DNA of 64,000 nt from Synaphobranchus kaupii (GCA_029718625.1 CM056378.1:61155027-61219026); one strand, 5' to 3'; positions 11,161 to 23,499 are shown, counted from the first letter of the stretch. Notes: generated from the sequence alone by a model not told the origin. Numbers and translations: made by a program.

Positions 11161-14100
11161 TAAATAAATAATGTGGAAATATAAAAATGAATAAATAAAA
11201 TAATTTGGAAATACATAAAGCTGGGAATGAATATAGAAATGTCAATATTTGTGTCATTGATTTAAGTTATAAAATTTATTTTAAAATATTTTATCTAGTA
11301 ATATATGTATTTATTTCCATCTATATTTCCCAATTTACTTATTTATTTCCATATATATTTACCGATTTCCCAACGAGCACAATCTGTCAACTTGCTTTGC
11401 TCCACCCACTAAGTTCGCCTCGTTCCCACCCCACCCTTCCAACGTATGTGTTCAGAGCATAGACTGTATAAAAATATGGACAAAGCCACTGTGACGTCAC
11501 CCATTGCCTTTCCACGGCCTCGTAAAAACTGAATTGAAGCTCAGAAGTCTTTTTCGCCGGCCGTTTGTACAAACAGCGCCTGCTCCGTGGAGCCGAAGTG
11601 ACCTTGGCTTGGAGCAGGGTCAACCGGATATGGCCCGGGCACAGTATGATTGACAGTTCGGGGTGGAGAAGCCACAGAACTATAAAGCCCACAGAACTAT
11701 ATCAAGCCCATGACCTGACCAAACCCACCATTTTGCTAAATAAACTCGCGGTAAACTTCCTTAAGTTGCTAATGTTTTATAATATAACATTTAATTTTCA
11801 TCCTCGATTTTACTGTGTCATTTATTCGCATTGAATGTGTGGTATTCGTCACATAATTAACGTTCATTCAGTTATCTTCAATTTATATTCAGCTAACATC
11901 AGCTAATTTGATTAGCTAAATAGCATACCAGCTGAGCTCGGTAGCCAAGCTAGACGCAATGCATCACCACCATTGCTAACCGCTAATTAACTCGACTGTG
12001 GCAGAGCAGTCTGTCACGGTTTGCCGCAGCATGAAACCCTGTTCTGAAAACTTCCAGATAAAGTGGGGATTAAGGTTAGTGGGTTCACACGCTAGCTAAA
12101 AGCACAGTAGCTACATCGTAGCTGGCATTAACTTTCATCTGCATCCTGTAACCTAATCACAAACATTTACAAACGCAGACTCCGTATTCTTTTCCGATAA
12201 ATTATTGGTTTTATTTTAAACATCCCCGTATTGAGTCAGTACAAACATACAGCTAACACTTTGGCTCTATTCCCCGCACATTTTCGTAATTTTTGGGACC
12301 TAAAACGTAACGTTAGCTAGGCAATCACGGTAGCTAGCGAACTTATATGGCCAGTCAGCAAGGATTACTTGACAGCAAGGATAACTGTTAAATTAAAATG
12401 GCTTGCCATAAGCTATCGTTAGCTTGCTAGCTAAATGTTAAAACGACTAGCCGTGAGATATCGTTAGCTTGCTAGCTAGCTAACCCAGCATTGCTAAGCA
12501 ATGGTAACGTTCATGACAGGGGAGTACATAACAGGGGGCTATTGCGTACTGGAGGGGTTGGAATAGCTGAATTAATATCTAAATTGATAAGGTTATACAG
12601 GTATGGAGCAATTGATTTGAGATACTTAACCCATAGTTTGGCTGCTTGCTCTGAGACACTGGGCCTGTAGTGTAGCTGCAACATCCCCTTCTGTCTCATC
12701 TTGTGAAACAGTATTTTTTTTCGTAGTAGACACATCATAGCTCGCTCCAACCAAAATGAATATGTGATGACAAACATGTTGAAGATGAGCGGGTAAGGCA
12801 CTCAATTTATTATGCTACGAACTGCGTCCACAAAACAACAGCTTGTTCACGGTAGGCTACTAAGGAATGTTCTCCATCGACTTCCACTCAAAAATACAGC
12901 GTGTCTCCCTGTCCCAAGCATAGACTGTATAAAAATAGGTCCCGCCCCTCCGAGTGAGGGCAGTGAGAACCATATAGAACCTATCTATGCCAGTGATCCC
13001 AGGACTCAACCTGTCCCTCTGATTGGTCCTGAACAAATGTTAATACCCTGTCCAAACGACACAGTATTTTAAAAAATCAGCACATGCACAGGCATTAGAT
13101 GAAGGAAAGGCACCTATTGCAATTAATTTTTTTTGTGTAAAAAATTTATTGACTGAGTATTTTGACCACATTGCTGCCATTGACGTACATGGGGAAAGAC
13201 CTATACTGGAGCCAACCGCAGTGGTGCTAGTGAGCAACGGCACAATGGCCGCTCCCAGCCCAACCAGGAAGTGAGCTTCAAAACGAAAGCCCAGTCTTGG
13301 CCCCTTGGTTCAGAGCATAGACCACAGAACTATATAAGAACTAGAAAGGAAACGTGGTTCCATTCAACCCTATTCAATTTGGTTCTTACGCAAGTGGCAC
13401 CACCGCAAGATGGCTGCCATGGCCCGGAAATGGTATTACAGATTTCCAGTGGAGCGTTGTGAAAGTCAACAGCAAAATCGCCCCAGAAAAATCTAGTTGC
13501 CAAAAGCTCACAATACGGTAATCAATAGAAGCAGGCAATCACATTTTACATTTTTCCTGGGTAAATTTTTTTCTAGGCTGCAAAGAAAAGAGAAAGGCAT
13601 GATTTAAAAAAGCTCATCGCTGAGTGTTGAGTAGGCGCACTGAACTCTGATTGGTTAAGAACAAACCAATGAGATTTGGAACATGGTCACCGGTCACATG
13701 ATAATCCTAGTTACGTCACAGTAAAATCACGTGAGGCCTATTCGCATTTTCGCCTCAAATCCAAATCCCATCTCCACTGAACCAGAGACCCTCCCCCAGG
13801 GAAATCTCTGACAGAACTATGGTTGTGGTTAGCTCGCAAGGAGCGTACAGCTGCTCGGTAGCTGCTGTAGCTATGAAGTTATGAAGTTCGCACGCCAGTT
13901 ATCTTGTACATAATAATGAAATGATTTTCAAATGCTTTCACGTGTAATATTGAGATAGACATCACATCTCAGAGAGAGACAGAAGTCACATCTCAAGATA
14001 AGTGTTACATCACACTATATAACCTACCCCAGTGAACATGTTGAAAAGCCGTCTCGTGTAAGGTTAGTGAAAAACTGTCTGAAAAGTGTTTGAAAAGTGA

Positions 14101-14298
14101 GTAACGTTATTTCTAACCGGCTAGGATGTAACCAGGCTATATCCGGGTAAAACTTTCGCTAAATTAGGGATAAATTGAATGAAATTGACACGTCTGTCAA
14201 GCTAACGTTAGATTTACACACCTCTCAAAGATACATAATGATGGCATAGCATATAGCTTGTTGGCTAATAAGCCTACTTTGCTAAGCCTGCTTACATC
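11161..14298. other. no gene; AT-rich repeat and recurring motif
   Basis: 11160-11365 is an AT-rich stretch of ATAAATAAATAA-like words with an inverted counterpart. The motif AGCATAGACTGTATAAAAAT occurs at 11457 and 12917 (a related form is near 33216), and CACAGAACTATATAAG-like words occur near 11690 and 13325, suggesting pieces of an unidentified dispersed repeat. I see no coding exon. Confidence 0.4.
12310..12595. repeat. direct duplication, copy 2
   Basis: Second copy of 8225-8570, sharing the ordered blocks GGCTTGCCATAAGCTATCG, GCTAGCTAACCCAGCATTGC and ATATCTAAATTGATAAG. The Sleeping-Beauty-like half element next to copy 1 is absent here. Confidence 0.7.
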
Positions 14299-15959
14299 AA
14301 CTCCTCAAAAAAAGTTCGGAAACGTTATTTCGGTCGATTATTCCTCCCCTTTAATAATACCAATTGGTATTGTATTTTATATCACTGGAAAGCCTGATTA
14401 GTCACCTTTACAACGAGGTACAACTTGTAAGGATCATGCATTCGTGGAATGAGCAACACGGCTAACCGTGTGGGTAGCGGCCCAAAAAAATGTGCCAAAA
14501 TCCCCTGCAATATTCTTCTGTTGGTATTCACTCTCGTTTTGAGCTTCAAGTGCTGGCAGGTGTATGCCAGTCACAGGTGTGTGACTGGCACCTGATTGGC
14601 ACCTAATTGACAGCACTTGTGTGCATGGGTCCTGCAACTTTGTTGAGTTTGTGTGTGCTCCAAGCATAAACATGCCACGTTTGTCCCTTCAGGATAATGC
14701 CCGTGCAATAGGGCAAGTGGAAGCTGGTGTTCCAGTACGCAGAGTGGCAGCATTATTTGGTGTCAGCCCTGGTACCATTTCCAAACTTAGGACCAAGTTC
14801 CGTGAGACTGGTGAAGTCAAAGACAGACCACGAAGTGGCCGTCCCAGGAAGACAACACCCCAAGAAGACCGGTTCCTCACCCTTGCTTCACTGAGGAACC
14901 GTAGACTTTCTTCCAGAGATTTACAGGTAAGATCTGCACAACGGTACCACAGACAGATCTCTGATCAGACGGTGAGGAACAGACTGCACATGGCCGGTCT
15001 TCGTGCTTATAAGGCTGCCAGGAAGCCTGCAATGACTGCCCTTCACCGTCAGGCCCGTTTGCGCTGGTGTCGACAGCACCGACAGTGGAACCTAAGAATG
15101 TGGGGCAACGTCATGTTCAGTGATGAATCAAGGTTCTGTCTGCGGAAGCTGGATGGCAGGATCATGGTGTGGGGCGGTATCTCTCTCACAGGCAAAACAG
15201 AACTTGTCATCATTGAAGGCAATCTCAATGCAGTGAGATATCGGAATGAGATTCTGGAGCCAGTGGCGATCCCATATCTACAGAATCTGGGACCTAACTC
15301 CATCCTCCAGGATGACAACGCTCGCCCCCACAGAGCCAGGATCATCACAGAGTACCTCCAGAATTTGGGAGTGGAGAGGATGGAATGGCCTGCCGTGAGT
15401 CCAGACCTCAACCCAATTGAACACCTGTGGGATCAGCTTGGGCGTGCTGTACGTGCCAGAGTGACCAACGCAACCATGTTGGCTGACTTGCAGCAAATCC
15501 TGGTTGAGGAATGGGATGCCATCCCACAGCAGTGTGTGACCAGGCTGGTGACCAGCATGAGGAGGAGGTGCCAAGCTGTTGTGACTGCGTATGGATCTTC
15601 CACACGCTACTGAGGTCCCTGACAGTGTAAAATTAATAAAGTGTAAAAATGGCCAATACGTGTTGTTTTTTTCTTATTACTGTGGGAGAGTGCAATCATC
15701 CAATCCACCAAGCAACTCAAAACGAGAGTGAATACCAACAGAAGAATATTGCAGGGGATTTTGGCACATTTTTTGGGCCGCTACCCACACGGTTAGCTGT
15801 GTTGCTCATTCCACGAATGGATGATCCTTACAAGTTGTACCTCGTTGTAAAGGTGACTAATCAGGCTTTCCAGTGATATAAAATACAATACCAATTGGTA
15901 TTATTAAAGGGGAGGAATAATCGACCGAAATAACGTTTCCGAACTTTTTTTGAGGAGTT
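14299..15959 (+). mobile_element. Tc1-like transposon with ~230-bp terminal inverted repeats
   Basis: The left arm begins AACTCCTCAAAAAAAGTTCG and the right arm is its inverse. The match continues past CCAATTGGTATTG and ACAACGAGGTACAACTTG to TTGGTATTCACTCTCGTTTT, about 230 bp with few differences. The right flank is TA and the left TC, so one target base may have changed. It encloses one open transposase. Confidence 0.85.
14672..15613 (+). CDS. Tc1-like transposase, open but with internal deletion
   Basis: The frame is open from 14621; the likely start is the ATG at 14672 (MPRLSLQDNARAIGQV), giving 313 residues. A paired-type helix-turn-helix (VRRVAALFGVSPGTISKL), a GRPRK hook and the DDE domain are readable. 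The catalytic residues are in MFSDESRF, LQDDNARPH and PDLNPIEHLW, with 34 residues between the last two. The first two are 63 residues apart instead of about 90. The junction LDGRIMVWGG shows that about 27 residues are missing in frame, so it is probably catalytically dead although uninterrupted. Confidence 0.85.
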   Translation: MPRLSLQDNARAIGQVEAGVPVRRVAALFGVSPGTISKLRTKFRETGEVKDRPRSGRPRKTTPQEDRFLTLASLRNRRLSSRDLQVRSAQRYHRQISDQTVRNRLHMAGLRAYKAARKPAMTALHRQARLRWCRQHRQWNLRMWGNVMFSDESRFCLRKLDGRIMVWGGISLTGKTELVIIEGNLNAVRYRNEILEPVAIPYLQNLGPNSILQDDNARPHRARIITEYLQNLGVERMEWPAVSPDLNPIEHLWDQLGRAVRARVTNATMLADLQQILVEEWDAIPQQCVTRLVTSMRRRCQAVVTAYGSSTRY

Positions 15960-15977
15960 TAGTTATAGCTTTATCTA

Positions 15978-16165
15978 CACTGTAAAAAATGTACTGTAAA
16001 TTTTACAGTAATTTACGAGCAGCAGAGTTGCCAGTAAAGTACTGTAAATTCACAAGAAATAACTAAAATATATTAACAGTAAATTACTGTAAATTATTTA
16101 CAGTTCATTACTGTATTATTTACGGTATAGCACTTTTTTTTACAGCCCTGTATTCAAATGAGATG
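15978..16165 (+). repeat. CACTG-ended repeat with ACTGTAAATTTACAGT words
   Basis: Starts CACTGTAAAAAATGTACTG and is packed with TTTACAGTAA-like short palindromes; related words continue at 17095-17200 beyond the TTAA element that interrupts it. An inverted end of the same type lies at 26700-26849. CACTG termini are known for animal EnSpm/CACTA elements, but no transposase or matching TSD was found. Confidence 0.4.
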
Positions 16166-16169
16166 TTAA

Positions 16170-17086
16170 AGGTATACTATGTAGTTTCATTACAAACAAC
16201 TCGTTCTTTGTTTACATTCAAATTTTCTCCCCAAAAAACACTGTATATGTCCTTGTGGTCTAATAAACATGTTGAATGTATTTCCTACCTCATAAGTCGT
16301 TCGCAAAGTGTTTTTTTGTTAATGTTTTGAATGTTACGCAGCATTACATAAACATTACATTACAGTCATTTAGCAGACGCTTTCATCCAAAAGCGACAAT
16401 CGTGTTTGTGATGGGAGGCAGGGCCAGGGGAAGAGGACAGCTTGATCAGAGTGACTGTGATAGAGTCAACAGACTCCGGGAGGAGAAACATTGCCATCTC
16501 AACGAAGTTGAGACGGAGCGGCACTTTATCACAAAATGCGAAAAATACAATTAAATCTGAAATAAATATTTTTTATATATAGCTGCCTGCCATCGTCTTA
16601 GGGACAGTGAGTGACAGAGATCATTATAAACCAATTTTTTATATTTATTATATTCACTTTATAAGATCATATGTGTCGTTCTCATCATTATTATCATTTC
16701 TATTGATAATTATTTTTAATTGTACTTTTATTTTACATTATTGTTATTTCTAAATCCATAATCAAAGAAAAGTTCTTGTTTTCATGTATGGTTACTGTTC
16801 ATTCGTTTCTAGTCTTTGCTGTTTTGTATTGTTCAGAGTTAGATGTATGTCTTCGACTGTTTTAATGCAGTATGCTTTGACAATACAGATTCAATGTCTT
16901 GTCATGCCATTAAAGCGTATTGAATTGAGTCCACGGTCAGAGAAAATATGTGTGAAACGTCACCACAATGCTTGTGCGTCGTCGTGCGCGTCTGAGAAGA
17001 ACACGTGATAAGCAATTTTCGGGGAGCCCTTTTCTCCTACGTGCTCAATATTTCCATCTAGTGTTCTGAAACTACATAGTACACCT
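16170..17086. mobile_element. TTAA-flanked non-autonomous element
   Basis: Ends AGGTATACTATGTAGTTTC and its inverse (GAAACTACATAGTACACCT, one or two mismatches) lie between TTAA at 16166-16169 and 17087-17090. TTAA targets and AGG-starting ends fit Kolobok or piggyBac. The interior has CAGTCATTTAGCAGACGCTT, a very common fish repeat motif. It also has a 92-codon frame (16276-16554) ending ETERHFITKCEKYN, which resembles the C-terminal tail of fish LINE ORF2 proteins and is probably passenger sequence. Confidence 0.65.
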
Positions 17087-17377
17087 TTAAGTGTCATGCA
17101 AATCTAACTGAAATTACAGTTAAAGCTGTATATTTTACAGTATTCTACTGCACAGTTTACAAGACAATACTGCATTGTAAATCTACAGTCATTTAAAGAT
17201 TATGCTTTGTTGTCTTGGCACAAATCTGGTTGCAATCAAACCATATCAAATAAGTCACCTTCAATTTCTCACTATATTCAACAGTTAGACATAATTATTA
17301 GTCCACAATTGTGTATGCACTTCGGGGACATGCCTGTGTTATTGTGTATTCCACCTTATAAATAGCAGCACAACATA

Positions 17378-18188
17378 CAGATCCTTTCCAAAAAATTAGA
17401 ATATCATGGAAAAGTTTTTTTTTTTCCATAATTCCATTCAAAAAGTGAAACTGTCATAGATTATAGATTCATTACACACAAAGTGAAATATTTCTAGCCT
17501 TTATTTGTTTCATTTTTCATAATTTTGGCTTACAGCTCCAGAAACCCCCCAAAACAGTATTTCAAGAAATTAGAATAGTGTGTCGAAAATCAGCATTTAC
17601 TTCAGTTCTTTCAGAGAATGAGTGGAGTGGCTTGACTTGAGGAATCCGACAGTTGTAGCCCATGTCCCGGATACGTCTGTACGTGGTGGTTTTTTGACCC
17701 TTCTCCTGCCACATTTTTCCCTCCACTAAACTTTCTATTGATATGCTTGGACACTGCACTCTGTGAACAGCCAGCCTCCTTAGCGGTGACCTTTTGTGGC
17801 TTACCCATCTTCTGGAGGGTGTCAATGATGGTCTTCTGGCCAATTGTCAAGTCTGCAGTCTTCCCCATACTGAACCAAACCGAGATAAACTTTGCAGGTG
17901 TTTTGAGTAAATTAGATGATAGTGTGACACTCAGTCTAAAACATTAATTCTCTGAAATAACTGAAGTAAATGCTGATTTTCGACACACTATTCTAATTTC
18001 TTGAAATATTGTTTTGCGGGTTTTCTGGAGCTGTAAGTCAAAATTATGAAAAATGAAACAAATAAAGGCTAGAAATATTTCACTTTGTGTGTAATGAATC
18101 TATAATCTATGAAAGTTTCACTTTTTGAATGGAATTATGGAAAAAAAACAACTTTTCCATGATATTCTATTTTTTTGGAAAGGATCTG
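17378..18188 (-). mobile_element. deleted Tc1-like element
   Basis: Ends CAGATCCTTTCCAAAAAATT and inverse, flanked by TA (17376-17377, 18189-18190). The arms are about 210 bp, down to GCTGATTTTCGACACACTAT. The 811-bp length is half of a full Tc1 element, matching the internal loss of most of the transposase. Confidence 0.85.
17562..17868 (-). pseudogene. Tc1-like transposase N-terminal fragment
   Basis: Starts at 17868 with MGKTADLTIGQKTIIDTLQK and a helix-turn-helix (AKEAGCSQSAVSKHINRKF), as in a well-known fish Tc1 family. After this the frame shifts: the neighbouring frame carries YRRIRDMGYNCRIPQVKPL, which belongs to the second DNA-binding region. The catalytic domain is absent, so this is a deletion derivative. 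Confidence 0.8.
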
Positions 18189-18637
18189 TAGTTGGCTGTT
18201 CACTTGTTGGGTAGTTCAAAAACAGATGCGTCCTGAACTGATCTCAACCAAAACAAAAAGTATATGCAAAAAGTAAAGACCACACAAGTAATGATTCATT
18301 TTCCTTTTATTGCTAATTAAAAACTGAAAATGAGCTTCATTTTAGGCTCCAAAGTACATTCTTTACTGATGCAATTGCCCAGAAAAAGTTTTTTTCAACA
18401 CTTTATTTTGTTTAGGAGTCCTGTGTAACACTTAGTTTTCCTCAAAAAAATTTATAAAATCTGTCATGGTTTCACAACTAATAATAATCATAAATAAAAT
18501 CCAAGAAATTAAAACACATTTTTGATTATAAACCAAAAAACTCACATATTTGGAATCCAAACCTGGACACGGTCGCAATACCTATACACTTCCATACCTA
18601 TACATTTTCTTAAACTGCATTCCACTCTAAATCCACC

Positions 18638-18743
18638 ATGGGGATTCATGGGTTTCTTCTGGACCGTCCGTCCTGATTTTTTGCCGATGACCTTTCCGTG
18701 TCTGGCCTTTGAACCCCTTTCCGGATTGACACCGAGAAAACTT
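18638..18743 (-). pseudogene. candidate C-terminal exon of the split zinc-finger gene
   Basis: On the minus strand a good acceptor (TTGCCTTACAG) precedes a frame with SFLGVNPERGSKARHGK and GRTVQKKPMNPH. From memory this resembles the C-terminal NPERG-K and NPHVTT region of a large teleost family of uncharacterised, SAMD3-like proteins. After NPH the expected ending is not readable (HGGFRVEC instead), so the exon end is lost or decayed. Confidence 0.4.
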
Positions 18744-19329
18744 CTGTAAGGCAAAGTCAAAGAAACATGAGCCATTCTTAATAAAGGCTGCTAACCCATG
18801 GTCCTACATTACAGAACCAGTCAACAGTAGGTTGCCAGATTTCCGTGGACGACCAACCAGGAAAAAGTACAGAATTAAGTCAGTAGAATCACAGGGTAAA
18901 ATACAGTCATAGCATAATACATGGAGCAGCTCTTGGATAAAAATGGGCAGCCCTGTGAAAATTTAAACTTACTTAAGCAGAAAATAAAGCAAAATGAAAA
19001 CACAGAATAAAACAAATCACTATTAAACAAATAACAGAAATCACTAGAAAAATCACACATTATTTTAAATTTATTTTTACCTTTGAATGAATTAGAGCAT
19101 ACATTCGGCTTCTTCCTGATACTGAAGATTAAAATTATAAAAGCTGGTGAAGACTGCTGCGATCCCAGACACAAAGGTTGCTGTTGAACTTTGTGCCTCA
19201 AACACCACCTGGCCCTCAATACTTCGCATCCAGTGTCCCGAAGAAGTTTTCACACCCCTTAATAATTATGAACAAAAAACAGACTGTCACAGTACAAACA
19301 ATAAATGAAATACAATGAATGATACAAAC

Positions 19330-19397
19330 CTAGAACAATCAGTATTGGACTGTCTGGCAGGGGGAAAGTCCTCTATGTCAGCTGGTGTGGCAGACAC
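19330..19397 (-). CDS. 68-bp exon of the split gene
   Basis: Bounded by a clear acceptor (TTGTTTTGCAG before 19397) and a donor (CTAG then GTTTGT after 19330). It reads VSATPADIEDFPPARQSN in phase with the preceding exon, which ends IFIQAD at a GTAAGT donor. The peptide matches the family pattern of an Ala/Asp-rich linker before a Pro-rich segment. Part of the gene interrupted by hAT. Confidence 0.5.
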
Positions 19398-19501
19398 CTG
19401 CAAAACAATAACTTAATTAGGACAACATCAAGTCAAATAATTAGTAAAATTGGTTGTGCAGTTCATGTACGATTGATGACATGAGAATTGTTTTAACTTA
19501 C

Positions 19502-19717
19502 ATCAGCCTGGATGAATATGGCATCGCTCTTCTCCATGAAATATGCCATGAGGAGCTGGATGACATATGGAGCCATTGCACTTTCATCGCCCATTGAGAG
19601 GACAGCCTGTAAGTCATCTGTTGGTTTGTTCTTGAAATACTGGACAATTCTCTTCCCCTTTTCTTGGAAGGACTGTTCCAACTGAGACAAAATTGGAATG
19701 TCGGTCAATAAGTGGAA
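19502..19717 (-). pseudogene. 3' part of the hAT-split exon
   Basis: Reads HFHLLTDIPILSQLEQSF through to EKSDAIFIQAD and ends at a GTAAGT donor (19501-19496), so it was a working internal exon. It is cut off exactly at the GTGCCTGT target duplication of the 4.8-kb hAT element. Its upstream half lies at 24522-24710 in the same frame: the two halves join as KWMYRH across one copy of the duplication. The family is unidentified but resembles teleost proteins with a KWP-L-F motif. Confidence 0.65.
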
Positions 19718-20969
19718 GTGCCTGTCAAGGTTATTATCGTTAACGAAATAACGAAAACTAGGTGTGAAAAAACATTTTCGTTAACTGAAATAAAAATAAA
19801 AACAAGGCTGTACAAAAAAAAACGATAACTTAACTGAAACTGTATTGTGTGTTTACAAAACTAACTAAAATAAACTAAAATTATAGAGAAAATGTCTTTA
19901 GTTTTCATCTGTCAATTTATTTTATTTCATACATAAGCCTAGTATTTTGGGTGGATATGCAAGGGCGCAGATCTCATTACAACTTAGGGGGGAACACAAA
20001 CATGGAATTTCACAAACATGGAGTATTTTCTGGAGGGGACATCAATAATATCACCAACGTAACGTATACAAGTCGCACCGGAGTATAAATCGCACTCAGA
20101 AAAAAACACGTTGTTGCGAGGAAAAAAACAAGTCGCATATACATTTAATTTTTTTAATTTTCTTTCACAATAAACAGAGACCAAGTGCTTTTTGATTAAT
20201 CACTTTCATTCTGCTGCCCGATTACTGTTTTCGGGTGTATATTTTACTATCTACAGTTTAATCTATACTTTAACTTAACTCTAATATAGCGCTAATATAT
20301 GCCATAATGAGCATGGGTGTTAATGTGGGCTACTGGAGGCTATAATGTTAGCATAAGTTCACAGTAGCTAGCTAATGTGAGCTGGCACACATTTAAATAG
20401 CTAAGTAAACGTTTATGTTAGCTAGACGATCATTACCATGGAAGATGTAGCTCCTCAACATCCACTTTAAACACTCACCATCAGAAACCGGAATGAGTCT
20501 CCGAATTTTTTAATTAATATAACTGCAATATAAACGCCTGTCTCAAATAATGGCCTGTCTCTAATAAAGGCCGGGTGCGCTGCGCTATACACGCCCGGGC
20601 TATTATTGGAAGTTTTACGGGTATGATCAATGTAACTTTAGCTTGCAAGCTAGCTAGCAAAACTAGCTAGCTACCTCAAAATATGGATCTGGCTGGGGAT
20701 AAGTTCATTCACTTGAGGCGGTAAACACAGTCTGGTTACATTTTTAAACCTTTTATTCTGTTGATGGGTAGACTTTATCTTTGTTATCTTTGTTTGCTTG
20801 GACTAGTTTATGGTCCTACCAGTCACCAGTCACAAGACTCTCTCACTGAAGATGCAACTCACGTGCTGCAGAGATGGAATCTGGGAAACATAGTCCAATC
20901 GCAAGCAAAGGTATCAGGATGTAAACCGGAAACTTCATTTCCCCAATTCCCACTAAGTTTAGTAAATGC

Positions 20970-23499
20970 TAGTGTTGTGTCGTTCGCGAACGATTCGTTC
21001 AAAAGAACGAATCTTTTGGGTGAACGAACTGAACTGAATCACTTACTGAAAAGATCCGTTCATTTCTCAGTTCAGTTCAGTTCACGAACGGATCTGATCA
21101 GCAGCGAGCGTGCACCGTGCAGGGAGGGGGAGGGACTGCCGCGAGCGAACGTGATTCGTCCCTTGCGAACCAGTTCTGCTGTGCTGAACGAATCATTCGC
21201 ATTTGCTTCTTCCTATTCCATTTCGGACGTATTGTTCTAAGTATTGTATAGCCGAAATGAGTACCGTGTTTGCGTGTTGTATACTAGAAAGTTTTTTTTT
21301 CTCTAATTTGTTTCCTAAATTGTTCGAAATAAAGTTTATATTAAAAAAAAAAATTATAAAAAAAATTCACGGGCGGGCAGGCGCCGAGCGAGGCAGCGAG
21401 CGTGCAGAGTGGACTGATTCGTTCACTGCGTGACGTGACGTGATCCTGAGTGATAATCAGCGGCTCAAACTGCCAGAATCAGGCCCAGCAAGTTAAGACT
21501 TAAAAGTCATTGAAAACCAGCGTTCACCTCCAATATTGATATTCAACGAGGAAACTTTTAAAATATCAAGATTTGTAAACGGAGTTTGGCGCATTTGTCA
21601 AAGCGACAGCACTTCCGCATGAACTGTTCGGCCGTCAGTTCACTGAGTGAACGAACTGGGACGTAACGGTGCAAGTTCAGTGATCCGTTCACTGAAGCTA
21701 CTAGACACAGTGAGTTAACGTGACGTGATCCTGAGTGATAATCAGCGGCTCAAACTGCCAGAATCAGGCCCAGCAAGTTAAGACTTAAAAGTCATTGAAA
21801 ACCAGTGTTCACCTCCAATATTGATATTCAACGAGGAAACTTTTAAAATATCAAGATTTGTAAACGGAGTTTGGCGCATTTGTCAAAGCGACAGCACTTC
21901 CGCATGAACTGGTCGGCCGTCAGTTCACTGAGTGAACGAACTGGGACGTAACGGTGCAAGTTCAGTGATCCGTTCACTGAAGCTACTAGACACAGTGAGT
22001 TAACGTGACGTGATCCTGAGTGATAATCAGCGGCTCAAACTGCCAGAATCAGGCCCAGCAAGTTAAGACTTAAAGGTCATTGAAAACCAGCGTTCACCTC
22101 CAATATTGATATTCAACGAGGAAACTTTTAAAATATCAAGATTTGTAAACGGAGTTTGGCGCATTTGTCAAAGCGACAGCACTTCCGCATGAACTGGTCG
22201 GCCGTCAGTTCACTGAGTGAACGAACTGTGACTTAACGGTGCAAGTTCAGTGATCCGTTCACTGAAGCTACTAGACACAGTGAGTTAACGTGACGTGATC
22301 CTGAGTGATAATCAGCGGCTCAAACTGCCAGAATCAGGCCCAGCAAGTTGAGACTTAAAAGTCATTGAAAACCAGCGTTCACCTCCAATATTGATATTCA
22401 ACGAGGAAACTTTTAAAATATCAAGATTTGTAAACGGAGTTTGGCGCATTTGTCAAAGCGACAGCACTTCCGCATGAACTGTTCGGGCCGTCAGTTCACT
22501 GAGTGAACGAACTGGGACGTAACGGTGCAAGTTCAGTGATCCGTTCACTGAAGCTACTAGACACAGTGAGTTAACGTGACGTGATCCTGAGTGATAATCA
22601 GCGGCTCAAACTGCCAGAATCAGGCCCAGCAAGTTAAGACTTAAAAGTCATTGAAAACCAGCGTTCACCTCCAATATTGATATTCAACGAGGAAACTTTT
22701 AAAATATCAAGATTTGTAAACGGAGTTTGGCGCATTTGTCAAAGCGACAGCACTTCCGCATGAACTGGTCGGGCCGTCAGTTCACTGAGTGAACGAACTG
22801 GGACGTAACGGTGCAAGTTCAGTGATCCGTTCACTGAAGCTACTAGACACAGTGAGTTAACGTGACGTGATCCTGAGTGATAATCAGCGGCTCAAACTGC
22901 CAGAATCAGGCCCAGCAAGTTAAGACTTAAAGGTCATTGAAAACCAGCGTTCACCTCCAATATTGATATTCAACGAGGAAACTTTTAAAATATCAAGATT
23001 TGTAAACGGAGTTTGGCGCATTTGTCAAAGCGACAGCACTTCCGCATGAACTGGTCGGCCGTCAGTTCACTGAGTGAACGAACTGTGACTTAACGGTGCA
23101 AGTTCAGTGATCCGTTCACTGAAGCTACTAGACACAGTGAGTTAACGTGACGTGATCCTGAGTGATAATCAGCGGCTCAAACTGCCAGAATCAGGCCCAG
23201 CAAGTTAAGACTTAAAAGTCATTGAAAACCAGCGTTCACCTCCAATATTGATATTCAACGAGGAAACTTTTAAAATATCAAGATTTGTAAACGGAGTTTG
23301 GCGCATTTGTCAAAGCGACAGCACTTCCGCATGAACTGTTCGGCCGTCAGTTCACTGAGTGAGTCGGACTACGCAGTACGCAGTCGGAGCTCCGCCCAAG
23401 CACTGAACGATTCGGTGAACGAATCTTTTGAACGAATCTTTTTAATGAACTGATTCTATTGATTCGTGTCACTGAAGTGAACTGTTTTGCCCATCACTA
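20970..23499. mobile_element. third hAT element, nested in the second
   Basis: The left end is TAGTGTTGTGTCGTTCGCG and the right end, inverted, TAGTGATGGGCAAAACAG. Both lead into GAACGATTCG/GATTCGTTC words. Flanks are identical GTAAATGC (20962-20969, 23500-23507). This is a common fish hAT end type. The interior is mostly a seven-copy tandem repeat and no transposase exists. Confidence 0.85.
21430..23360. repeat. seven-copy 285-286-bp tandem array with higher-order pattern
   Basis: The landmark TGATCCTGAGTGATAATC recurs at 21441, 21726, 22011, 22296, 22582, 22868 and 23153. Copies 3 and 6 share AAAGGTCATT and GTGACTTAACGG. Copies 2 and 5 have GGTCG before GCCG but AAAAGTCATT. Copies 1, 4 and 7 have GTTCG. 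The variants therefore repeat with a period of three units (about 856 bp). Each unit contains TTCACTGAGTGAACGAACTG, echoing the hAT end motifs. Confidence 0.9.

Noticed and set aside
20761..21240. 159-codon frame starting MMGRLYLCYLCLLGLVYG with a signal-peptide-like start
   Set aside because: It crosses the boundary of the nested hAT at 20970 and reads into its terminal repeats, so it is a chance frame.
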